A DNA stretch of 64,000 nucleotides from Seiridium cupressi (lineage: Eukaryota > Ascomycota > Sordariomycetes > Amphisphaeriales > Sporocadaceae). The position numbers were made by a program, and so were the translations under genes. Shown in pieces: positions 53,085 through 64,000 of the stretch (position 1 is its first letter; each line of letters opens with the position of its first letter). The DNA is taken from assembly GCA_036674765.1 (NCBI GenBank), contig JARVKI010000004.1, forward strand, positions 496,001 through 560,000, in the 5' to 3' direction. The notes beneath the pieces are model-generated. The model searched no databases and was not told where the DNA came from. It was given only the letters and a program-made list of their open reading frames with translations.

Positions 53085-56000
53085 CTACAAGGTAGTGTTG
53101 TTACCAGCCGTGTCTCCCTTGAACACTCTAGCCGGCCATCCCTGTAGAGTCGACCTCTCGTCGACAACATCTCCGCCCATGACGAGCGTGTGCTCCATCA
53201 GGCAGCTGTCGTTCTGCATACTGGCACCGGACAGCAGTCTGCTGCCGGTCCTCAGCACACACCTGTCGCCCACGTGCAGCTCGTTGAGGTCGAAGGTACC
53301 TCGTGTGTTGATGTGGCCGACGAGACTAGCATCGTCGACGACGCATCGGTCGCCCATCGTCAGGAGATCGGGCTCCGTGAACATCAAGCTCGGCGAGCCG
53401 TTCACAAAGAGCGCGCAATCCTTTCCAATACGTGCACCCAGCGCACGGAAGTACATGACGATCCAGTGCGTTCCAGTAAGCATGCCAAGGATACCGTGGC
53501 CACGGTAGCAGTGACGTCGGATCTTCTCGATGGAGAGGAAGAGTTGCCAGCGCTGGCAATAGCTGCTCTTGTCCCAGTCATAGTTGCCTGGCTTTCGGTG
53601 TCCGAGGATCATCCACTTCGCTGTGATAACAGTGAGAATCGCGAAGAGGGCAAGCGTAGAGGTGATTATAGAGATGGTTGCTGTCATGAAACCCCAAGTA
53701 TAAAGCGCGTCGTGCCAGAAACCCTGTCCGAGGTAGGAGTCGTAGTTGATCCAGTAGATGATCTGGATGGAGAGGATGAAGGGCAAGTTCCATAGAGCTG
53801 CAGTGAAGGCAGTAATGAACGAAGAGTAGAGGAAGATGGTGAACTGGCCCATGACCCTGTATGGGGCCTTGCCCTGATAGAACGCCCGACCGAAGGGGCT
53901 GAGGTTCAGCTCCTCCTTAGATTCAGTTGGGGGTGTTTCCTCATGGGGGTACAAAACTTGGCGGCTAGACTTGTTCGATAGAATACCGTTGTGGACGGCG
54001 CCCATGGCCAATTGATGGCTACTGGCTTTTGGAGACAGCAGTGTTGGCGACATGGGCGAAATGGAAGCGATTGTGGAAGAGGCGCTTGAGCTGACATTAC
54101 TCGAATTGAGTTCATCCACGAGGACCCGAACACGCTTGTCCTTAGCCTTCTCGGTGAACGAAGTATCCAACGTGAGCTTCTCAGGGATGGACTGCTTCGG
54201 CCGCGGGCGGGCAAGGTGAATGGCGTCTCCGCCACGCGAACCGACCCAGGTAGTATCGTCCCCATAGGATTTGCCGCGTCTAGAAAGAGCACCCGAGCCC
54301 ATGACCGTGCTCTTTCCAATGGAGACGCCCGGAAGCAGGCAGACTCTGTCAGCAATCATGGCGTTGTCACCGATCTTGACTTGCTCCGAGCTGATGCCGT
54401 CCGATGTGACAAGGTGGGATCGGGATCCAAAGACAACATCGTTGCCAATGTCGATTAGATGATAGTCGCCAATGGATGGACCTGTTCCAGGCCAATAGAC
54501 TCGCTTGCCTACCTTACCGCCCAGCAGTCGCACAGCGATTGAAGTACTTTCGTAGTGCTGGCCGAAGATCTCTGTCATGCTGTGCAGTTTCGAGACAGGC
54601 ATGAGAGTTTTCATCAGCGCCATACGCCACCTATCCACTTGGCTTCGCGTGGCAGCTGGGCTTGGGCCGAGTTTGCCAAACCACACGTCGAGGAAGAGGC
54701 GGACGAGGATTGCAAATGCAAAAACGAAAAAGGGACTGAGCATTGATCGTAAGACGAGCGCAAGGTAGTGGTAGCCGACTCTGCCTCCCGAAGCGAACCA
54801 ATGGATGACACTGCGTACGGGGTACTCAGTGGGAATGGGCTGAGCCATGACCAGACCCAGCAGACCAAGCGCCCAGGGAATCAGCGAGACGAGGTAACTC
54901 ACGAAAGAGAGCGGCACAGTTGCGAAGAGAGTCATCACCCAGCTTGCTCCAGGGATCTTGGAAGCGGGTAGGTCGCGGAAGCTCTCGTCGGCATCTTCCA
55001 GTTCCCAGGCAGATGAGTTAGGTCCAATGCAAGTATTGTCGGGAACAATGCATCCTGGTGCAACGATCGAAGCCCTGTTTATCACAGCATTGCGGCCGAT
55101 AGTGATGGGAGCCAAGTACATGGTCGTGTTTCTTTCTCCAGCGAATGGACGAAGAGTGCAGTTCTCCAGGACCGCACCATCCTTGATGTCGAGGAGGTCC
55201 CATTCTCCCGTGCGGGCACCGCTGATCGTGACATTGCGTCCGACCTTGGCGCCCATGAGGCGGTAGTAAAGGCATTTGGACCAGTTTGTTGAGCTAAAGA
55301 AACCCATTCCAGTGATATCGGTAATCTTCTGAACCAACCACCAGCGCGTGTGGTAAGGTCCCCACATGGGATAGTAGCCAGCCTTGTATCGTCCTACGAT
55401 GATCCATTTCGCGACAATGCCAACCCATGGTGAAGCAAAGCCATTGACTACTTTGGAGACGCCAATACTGAGAATAAGGATGAGAAGTCGGCCCGGGATT
55501 GATTGGTTAGTGGCCCATGTCAGGGTAGAGCTGAGGGCGACCAAGAAGACGGTCCACTGGAACGCACGACGAGCAGGATAAAGAACTGTCATGGGGATCA
55601 GTTGAAGCACCATCAACCACGGCCTGGTGGACGTGTACTGCTTCTCGCAGAAGTGCAAGTCCTTTTCGTTCATGGTGCTGCTTGAGTCTGATCCGTCGAG
55701 GGAAGCACCCTCTTGCTCCAGGTACTTGGCGATCTCACGTGCAGACCCATGGTTGAAGACGAACTCGATAGGTACAGAAACCTTGAACTCGCCTCGTAGC
55801 ATTGACAGCAGTCGACCAGCGAGGATAGAGTCACCACCAATAGCGAAGAAGTCCGTAGTGACCTCAATCTCGGCAGAGCTTCTCGAAAGCACCTTGGCCA
55901 TAATGTGGACTACCGCCTCTTCCAGGTTGCCTGCACTGGCATTGTCGGCGTTGTTGAGCTGCTCTTCAGCAGCTGCCCGTAGCGCCTGCTTGTCCACAGT

Positions 56001-58024
56001 ACCGCAGCCGCAGAGTGGTATCGGCTGCTCCAAGTATTGTATCCGCGCCGGGATGTTGTAGTTGTGCGTTCTCGAAGGAAGCTGCTTCTTGAGATCGGCA
56101 CAAGCTGCTGTACCGAACTCCTTCGATACCTCGGTCGCCGGTCTTGGAGCCACGAACATCTCTGCACGTCCGTCAAGGGGTGAGATGTCGACGTAGGCTT
56201 CAAGGACAGTGGGCATGATTGCACTGGCGACTTCTTGCAGTTGGGCCACGTCATGAGCACATACAACTGCCGGGATGGGCTCTGCCAGAGGTGTGTCTAC
56301 TGGAGGGCAAACCGCTTCCCAGTGTTTGTCTTGAAACGATGTAGTGCCGGTCTGCTCCGGCAGACTCAGGCGCTTGGCAAGGTTGGTTCGCAGAACCTTG
56401 TTGTTCCTCTTAGGAACATCATCCATGTAGACAATCATAGTGGGCCATTTGGCCTGCTGCAAAAGCGAACGCAATGCCACGTGAAGAAGGCGAATGTCGA
56501 CCCTCGGCTTATCTTTTGGTGTGACCAGCACGATGGCGACGACTTCCTGGAGAACGTCATGCGAGAGGCCAAACGCCAGCGCTTGGGTGACACGTTCGAA
56601 AATAGGGCTGTCTGGATCGGCGGCAGCTGAGACGATGGCGTTCTCGACTTCGAAAGGTGAGATGATTTCTCCACCACGGTTTATGACTTCCTTGGATCGA
56701 CCAGTAATGTAGAGGAACCCATCCTTGTCCATGTATCCCAGATCACCAGTGTCGAACCAGCCTTCCTCGTTAAAAGGCGATCTGTCTAGACTGCCGTCAG
56801 ACTTTAGGTAACCCTCAAAGACGGGAGATCCGCGGACGCTGATGCGACCAATGGTGTGAGGGGCTACTGTCTGGCCTGCACCGTCTAGAATGGTGAGCTC
56901 TGGGCCGACCGTGATTCCAGAGGTACCTTCGCGATCAAGCTTGTAGTCCAGAGGTGGGGTTGAGATTGGCATGCACCTGAGAATGTTAATTAGCACGTGA
57001 TTTTCTTGCAGGGCGTCTGGAGCTGCTACTCACTCGGTCATACCATAACTCGGCAACACAGTGCAGTTGAATGTATCACTCAATTGTTCCGCGAGAGCAG
57101 GTAACAGGCCACCTGCTGCATTGCAAATTAATCGAATTCTACTTTTGCTCATATCTGCCTGACGATGAATACCCTCGCTCAGAATAAGCGAGTGCATCGT
57201 AGGCGAAGCGTAGTACCATGTCGGCAATGACTGATCGACGAGATCCCAGAAGAGACCTGGATCAAAGCCGGAGCAGCATATTGTCGAGCCACCAGCAAAG
57301 ATTGGCGCGAAAACGTTTCGAATTAGGCCTCCCCTGAGTAACGGTCAGTTTTCGTTGCGGTCGGGGATTTACACTGAACTTACACGTGGTGTAACGGCAT
57401 CATGTTCAGGCATGTCTCCTGTGGCGTCAGGCCCCAAGATGTGATGACCATCTGAGCTCCGCTGATAGCTGCTCCTACAGATATCGGAACAAGTTTCTTG
57501 TTACCTGATGTACCGCTAGTGAATAGCTGAATACATGAATCCGTTGCGCTGCTGGGTTGAGGAGCGGCGAGTTCTGTTAAGCTGGTTCCCGAAGGGCCTG
57601 TGACTGTGATGCTCATGTCTGATTCCATCCGCGCCAGGCAGACCTGGATACCTGCATCTGAGACCCATCCATCTCCTAACGCCAACTTCTGGTAGTCGTC
57701 GGTGGTTGTCAACACGATTGTAGCTCCGGCTTGCAGAACGTCTGCTTTGAACTGCTCGGCACCTACGCCTGGGGTGACGGGAGCAGCGGTATAGTACGTC
57801 GATACGGCGATGATGGTAGCTGCTAGTAGAGGACCGTTTGGTAAGGCTACGGCCACGATCTCTTTCTTGGCTTGCTGTGTGGAAGGGAGACGGAAACCCT
57901 CCACATAGCGCCTGAGTTGGGCGTGTGTGATGAACTCCCCAACAGAGCTGGCATAGATAGCGGGCGTCTGGAGATCAGGCAGAAAGTCCACAATGGACTT
58001 GCCGTCTAGTTGAAATGAAACCAT
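53085..58024 (-). CDS. NRPS-like synthase: A, carrier, three membrane-embedded LbH modules (Pls-like)
   Basis: Three exons (58024-57384, 57333-57034, 56976-53085; introns 50 and 57 bp) encode 1610 residues. Adenylation core: A3 LFTSGTSGNKK (about 167-178), PLHHVGGLIRN (210-220), A5 PSYGMTE (308-314), FDTGDLG then GRSKEVINRGGE (388-417), catalytic-Lys motif RNNKVLR (Lys about 507). A second, degenerate A C-terminal subdomain ends IPLCGCGTVDKQALR (about 633-647). Carrier: DFFAIGGDSILAGRLL, pantetheine Ser about 697. Then three repeats of a membrane-helix pair plus a left-handed beta-helix domain: helices about 767-845, 990-1080 and 1355-1440; beta-helices about 890-970, 1130-1210 and 1495-1600. 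This matches the plan of the Pls (epsilon-poly-lysine synthetase) family known from Streptomyces and from an Epichloe homologue. It probably acts in a membrane. The substrate is uncertain, because the A4 region resembles acyl/aryl-CoA ligases. No accessory genes are nearby. Confidence 0.88.
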
Positions 58025-61000
58025 CGCAAGCGCCGATTGGGTTTCCCCAAGTGTCTCTCTGCTGGAAGGAGTTTCCGTCGATCACTGTCTATGGGAAAGT
58101 CAACAATGAGGAGCGGGCTAGATCAGACGAAACATGGCGCCGTCACGGTACGTCTCCTATATATCTAGACGTGGCACACCTTGGCCACCGAGGTGACCCC
58201 TGGCCAGGATCGGCGATATTAGCATATATGCCGGCGTGCATGTGGTTCATAAAATTCCCAGGCTTTATCTCGGGTTCTCCTTCCAATACCATGCTTCGTT
58301 TGCGGGCACTCGAGCCTACCCGCACCGTTTGAAAGACTGCCGGGTTCGCTTGGAGCAACTCCCGCGCCTTATCTGGAGCCGTATTCTCCATAACGGCCTT
58401 CTCCTTCCTCTTACCGTATACATCGTCGGTAGTACCCACCTGGAAGAAGCCTTTGCCTTGGGTTGAATCCAGAGCACACAATGATAGGCAGAGTGGTGAG
58501 ATGGAGCCAGCACGGCCGTTTATCGGCTTGTGCCCCCGTCAAGAAGGTAGAGCCCGAACGAAGCCCAATGCGGCGTTCGGTCCAGGGTAGTATTGGCTGG
58601 TGGTTGCCAAGATGCAACCTTAAAATGGCCATCTCCGTGACGTTCCACCCTGGGCCTGGTATACATCGCTGGAGGTATTCCACCACTCTTCGCTTGTTAT
58701 CTGAGGCCTGAGCGCCTTACCCTGCTTGGAATTGATAAACCCCAGGTCATTACCATCCGGCTCGACGCCCTTTCTACGAGCCTGATCTGCGGTGCTTTCG
58801 CAAGCCAATTGCCACGCCAGTCAGCGCCGCCCATGGCCAAGAAGGACGGGTTCGCGGGAATGTGGGCCATAGTAATGTCAGGGATGGGCGAATAAACGAT
58901 CAGTATGTCTAGGGGCGGAATTTTCCAGCTCGCTCCACCTTCTGGATCGAGTAACGCAGACTAGACGAAAAGAGCAGAGAGCAGTCTCGTGTATGTGAGC
59001 CTGCTATAGCGTTGCAACAGTTGAGGCCTGGGGGTTTCGATAAGCGCAGCCTCGTACAACCCGCGATTGGCCTGCCGCCTGGTGTCGCCATGCTCGCAGT
59101 CTGACGGTGGCTTACCCTCCTGCTTGGCCGTTGGCGCACCAGGTTTCTGGCCGCCTTGGCTATAAGCGAGCAGTGGAAGACGCTGGCCTCCGGCGAACCA
59201 GGCCCACGTGGGATTGCATACAATGTAAGTTCCGGGGTGTTCTGTCAGCCATGTTCGCAACGTCTCCGTCCGAAGCGCTCTGAAAGCGATCCCCTGTGTC
59301 ATGCGTCCCGGCGCCACAGCCTATCGAATCGTGCAAATGAAGCTTCCCGTAGCTGTTGTGGCGCCCGGTTGGTGATGTGCCAGGACGCTGCTCCCCTGCC
59401 AGCCAGTGGATATTTGCACCGCGCCCGCACCAAAGCTCTGGTGGTTTCGTCAATAGTACTGCAGATTAATTTAGGCAGTATCACCCTGCAAGTACGGTTG
59501 CTCAAAAACTGGAGTACAGAAGAACGCACAGGCTGCATTAGAGCGCCTCTGACGTAAAACGTTCTGCGCTCGAACTCTAATTTTATCCTCGAGCATGACA
59601 TGACCTTTAGGGTGAGCATCATGATCTGGGTGAAAGGCTCGCAAGCTGGGTATGTACATTGTAAAAGAAGCTTGAAACGTCTGAGCACTGCCAACGTTTC
59701 TTTTGCACAGGCATTTGCGGTTCCTCCCGTGTGCCTAAGAACGCCTATGAATCCCAAGCCAGTTGCCACCCCCGGAACAACTTTCTCCAAACTGCCCTAG
59801 CCCTACGATGGAAGAAAAAATGGATTAGATAACAGATGCCGGAATTGAAACGGGCGAGTACTCGTTATTGAGCAAGGAGCCCCGCTCCCGTTTATCTGTT
59901 TGAGGAATGAAACGTCCCTCCCATGCTTAATATTCCGCTGCACATATTCCCAACTTCCATCTTGGCGCATCGGACCTGCATTAACCTCGACCTTTCACCG
60001 AGTCGCTATAGCATCGTACTTCGTTATACCCTATCCAAAGCAGTTGTGTGCCGAACTTTCCACGTATCGACGCATCGTCAGGGTCTGTTTGGGTGGCATG
60101 CACATTTCTCATGACTTCATAAAAGCGAAATCCGCTATTACTTAGCTTTCTCTTGGCAGCATGGTTGTTGGAGGGCCACACGTCAATAATAGGGACTGCG
60201 AGTCAGACTAAAGTTGTATTACAACAGAACCAAGACGGACTACGATGCCGCCTCGTCCTACTGGTTCTCGCTTGTTACCCACTGCGTCAACGGTCCGCCC
60301 CAGCTGAGCCGCGACAGCTTTTTTAGCTGAAATCAGCACGCGTATCTTGGGAGGGAGAGAAAAATATCCCCAGCCCACGTTGAGGCGAGTCGTCTCCAGA
60401 TTTTGCAGGGCTATATACCACGGTATATACGTTACAGTAGATGGGACGATCTGATACACTGGATGCGACTGTAGCCAAGACGCCTCGGTCTACCAGAGGC
60501 CTAGCCTTTCTAGGGCCGAACATAGTTGTGAATAAGGAAGGCCGGGCAGTGAAGCAGCTGCCGGGTTCTCGTCCCCACGGAGGTCGGTATCCAAAGTCAC
60601 TTCTAGGGTCCGTGGGAGAATCACATGCGTGGGCCCCGCCCATAACAAAATGCGCCGATAATCACATGCCACTCCGAGACTAGGCCAAGACTTTTATCCT
60701 TTGCACTCTATGCGCCGCGATTCGAGGGAATCACATTCGCGGTCGCTCAATCGCTTGCCAAGGGCAATATCAGGCCGCCGACCCTATGCAGGTACAGTCC
60801 AGCGGAAAATTAAGGTTGCTCGGCTATCATGGTCTTACGGGAATGGTGGCGGTCACACTCCAAGAGATCGAAATCCATCCGAAACGCCGAGTTTGAATCC
60901 TAGCATTAACTGAAGTGCTCTATGGGACAGGACTCTATGAATAAGACCAATCGCATGCCCATGTGTGAGAACCAGTTGTTGTGAGAAATTCCAGGTTATC

Positions 61001-64000
61001 TATTGTCATCATCACTCCTATTCGAGCTGCATACATGCCAAGATACGCCCACTGCGACCCTGGAACTCACAATCTGAGTAACCGAGGCGCCTGTGCATCC
61101 AATTACGAAAACATCCAAAAGTTTAGCTGAGAGGCCCCTTTTTCTTTTCCTTCTTTTCTTCTTCTTTTCTTTTCCCTATTCTCGCCGCATATGCAGAGCA
61201 CGATGACGTATGAATGGTTCCTAAACGACCTCCGTTGAGCGACCATCTTTCGAACCCGGGGTGTTGCAGACCGCTATCTCGTGGCACAGGTATGCCCACT
61301 GATACTTTGCAGGCCGTCTGAGTCCAAGCAACAGAATCCAATATATTTATCTCACTGCAGCTGTTAACGACATGGATTGCTCAACAGAAATAATCATCAA
61401 CCCTTGCTCTCACGCCATAGACGCCATAAGCCTCGAACTGCGGCGACACCAGATGCACAGCGGGACACAAGGGGTAATGATCACCTTCTTATCGACTGTA
61501 ATGGGAATTTGAGGCTCCAAACGGCATGGTCTCAGGTGAGTATCAACTGCGGCACAGTCGGGATTACGTATCTGCCTTACGTGGTGAACGCTTCGGCCTT
61601 TTCGCCGTGTGCAATTCACAATTATGCCTGGACGGCCAGCTCGGTAATATGTATCTTCGCAGCGTTCTTCCCGCTATCTTTCGGTCATTGTTGGGCTTCC
61701 TCTTGGCCCACGCGTTCCAATATTTCGGTTTCGGGATCCACTTGCGGGCGATGACGTTGCAGCCCAGGGTCAGGTCATAGCACGCGGATGGGAACCTTGT
61801 AGGTGCGGTGATGACATGATGCCATGATTTGTGCTGATTGCACGTACTTTTGGCATTGCGGACTAACCAAGCGCCTCTGGCAATACGCTTATCCCGCTGG
61901 AGAAGTTAGGAAAAACTAAGTTTGCGCACTGGAGACAAATCTGGGCCTAATAACCTTTTAGATTTGGTTGTTTAGATCTCGTTACTCAGACCGATAGAGT
62001 TTTCCTTACGTTATGTAGGTCTCTCAGCTAGCAGCGGTAGATCGTAAGTGGTTAAAATTCTATATTTCGAGCGACGATCTGAATGATAGTCGGAGAATAT
62101 CGTCCACTTAAAGCCTTGCACGTTTTACAGCTCTTCGAAGAACAATGAGCCCACTGGCCCACAAGGTTCGTGTTGGGGGCCTGGGGGCTCGACTATCGAG
62201 TCTAGTGTACCGGCACTTATGTCGATCCATCTAATGCCCAAGGGGGATGAGTCTCCACAGATCTCCTTTGATAAGCCTTGTACCCAGCAGGCCAGAAAGA
62301 CGTGCCGGGACCCACATACGGCGCAGAGCCCCGATTGGAACCTGGAAATGTAGATCTACCGATAAGCTGTTGTGACCCGAACGGATACACAGGGTCCGAT
62401 TCGGAAAGTACCGGACCTCAGGTCTGCCCGCATACCGAAGACTCGGTATACCCACCCTTTCGGGGCGCCTGCGATATTGGTAGTCTTCTCGCCCCCCCTC
62501 GCGCTTCTCCCTCAAGTCCATTGGCTTCTGGACCGGCGTCAATCTCCTCGACGTTGCCAGTATGCAACACTGGAGCTAACATTCCTAGCCAGACCCTAGG
62601 ATGAGTGCCGATAGTAACACCACGCCGAAACTGATGTGTCATAAGAGGCTGGGATCCCGAGAGACCGCGCGTTGTAGTTCCTGCAAGCAGTTGTGCCTGC
62701 ATTATCAGTGATAAGATATATTGAATCTCTTGCCTCCGATGCACCTCGCCGCCTCCGGGACACAAGTGCCGACGTCGTGGTTTCACACCGACGACTATCT
62801 ACATCCTGTTCCGTAGTTCTCCCGATAAAAATTCTTCTTGTGTATTCGGTGGTTCCTTGCCACCGTGTCCCGCGGCACTGCAGGAAAATGCCCTTCCGGA
62901 GCCCATACCTAAGGCTAGGCTTTGAGGTCGCATCATAATCTGACACCTCCCATATTCGTTGTGAGAAGCTCTCTAAAGATCTTCACTCTCCCGACAGCTA
63001 GGACTTGGAGAGTAGAAGTGTTTGTATATTGAGTGCAACGATGTGTTCTCCATCTAGGTAGGTAGTGCTCACGGGTGTAGGATGATCAGTGGCTACCAAG
63101 TGCAGCATGGCAGCAGTGCTGACGGAATTATCGGCAGATCATGACATCAGCGAAGCATCACTAGACGCTGTTGATGGCTGTAGAGTGCATACGCTCTCCA
63201 ACGATCAATTGACTGAAGAAGTCAACAGTGGGGTGTCCAATAACCCATTCCAGAGTGTTGAGAATGTGCATTTCCATCTGAGTGAACATGCCCGAGTCGT
63301 ATGGAGTGCATGCGCTCTCCACATATGGTCGATGGCGATACGGCGGGATTTGGGACGAAGGGGGAGAGCGAATACCACGAGTGACTCTGGAGATGGGTTC
63401 GAGCCGTAGGATTTGTGTTCCACCCGGTACCAGGCTGTGTCATTTCGTTTCGATATCAAGGTCAAGTTGATCTCCAGCCAGACCATCTGTGAATAATAGT
63501 GTCATAGATCAAGCCAGCGTTCAAGGGACTTCTCATGACGTACCAAATTTCGTACAGCCACGTAATTTGAAGGGAGACTTTAACCCAGGTATGGCCCAGA
63601 GTGCGAGATCTTCCCCTAGGGAACACGTCGTTGAGGCCGTTTCGTGCCTACTCACCTCGCAGTCATCTTCTCTGCAGTATTTGTCCGTCAAAGCCATCAT
63701 AGCACTTGATTTGAGCATCCTGCTTTGTCCCGCGCCATTCTCAACCATTCTCGATGGTTTACTGTGCAGAGAGCTTCTGGAAACCCGAAAACGTTTTGAT
63801 GACGAACCACACCGCTTCAACCATCTTACACCCCAAGAGTCTCTTCCATAGGATCCATGGTCCGTTGCATCGATGTTTTGAGCTTTTGCCGCATGCGAAA
63901 GAGCAAGCTGATGCTACAGGAAGCTATCATGCGCTTCGATGGGGTGCAAGAGGCCCGCCGGGTCATTCCGCGCTCTGCGTTCGTGATGTGAATATGGAAG
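58025..64000. other. 6-kb right end without a convincing gene
   Basis: The first several hundred bases must contain the promoter of the NRPS-like gene. Beyond that there are only short frames on both strands, the longest near 59299-59790 and 62596-62946 (minus). A run of plus-strand frames at 63089-63409 and 63489-63851 has more ordinary composition and might be part of a decayed or edge-truncated gene, but I recognise no domain. A pyrimidine-rich tract lies at 61137-61175. No tRNA, terminal repeats or transposase motif were found. Confidence 0.4.
63172..63333 (+). repeat. pair of palindrome-like 18-bp repeats
   Basis: Two near-identical stretches, GAGTGCATACGCTCTCCA (near 63185) and GAGTGCATGCGCTCTCCA (near 63305), lie about 120 bp apart in the same direction. 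Each is itself close to an inverted repeat (GAG/GAGTGCA... to ...CTCTCC). They could be protein-binding sites or chance; no gene start is recognised beside them. Confidence 0.45.

Noticed and set aside
61190..61330. tRNA-like B box (GGGTTCGAAA on the minus strand)
   Set aside because: The flanking bases do not pair as a T stem, and no acceptor or anticodon stem can be drawn.

Overview
The window is genomic DNA of a filamentous ascomycete (Pezizomycotina). Reasons: protein genes are broken by short GT-AG introns of about 50-125 bp that can be placed exactly from conserved protein matches; the gene set is that of a mould (Swi1 with an ARID domain, Atg17, Utp6, Cwh43, a hybrid histidine kinase, 2EXR-type F-box-like proteins, an NRPS-like megasynthase); and there is a nuclear tRNA-Asp with an intron. 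I cannot name the species. No virus, CRISPR array, rRNA or intact transposon was seen.

Layout. 0-7 kb: a frameshifted membrane-protein gene, a 2EXR protein, a doubtful small ORF and a secreted amidase whose last intron is GC-AG. 7-14 kb: a housekeeping block with cwh43 (minus) and utp6 (plus) diverging from one 545-bp gap, and utp6 converging on an EVE-domain (THYN1-like) gene. 14-20 kb: more than 6 kb without a convincing gene, ending in long poly-G and poly-C runs just before swi1. 20-30 kb: swi1, a Ser/Thr-rich single-pass surface protein, and a convergent PAS/PAS hybrid histidine kinase. 33-38 kb: a flavokinase-fold protein that has lost the catalytic Glu, diverging from atg17; then a tRNA-Asp and a small secreted eight-cysteine protein that long-ORF searches miss. 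39-49 kb: a second 2EXR protein, a single-pass membrane protein, a beta-trefoil lectin-like gene, a possible 73-residue protein and a membrane-anchored coiled-coil protein with 15-residue repeats. 49-51 kb: two broken copies of an RRM-like gene family. 53-58 kb: a 1610-residue NRPS-like enzyme. 58-64 kb: no convincing gene.

The most interesting locus is the NRPS-like gene (53085-58024, minus). It has the layout of the epsilon-poly-lysine synthetase (Pls) family: adenylation, carrier, then three left-handed beta-helix acyltransferase modules, each behind a pair of membrane segments. Its adenylation core looks like an acyl/aryl-CoA ligase, and a second, degenerate adenylation C-terminal subdomain lies between the A core and the carrier. 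No tailoring, transport or regulator gene sits within 5 kb, so it looks like a stand-alone synthase rather than part of a large cluster. The other genes are mostly unrelated neighbours: ribosome biogenesis (utp6), GPI-anchor lipid remodelling (cwh43), chromatin remodelling (swi1), autophagy (atg17) and signalling (histidine kinase).
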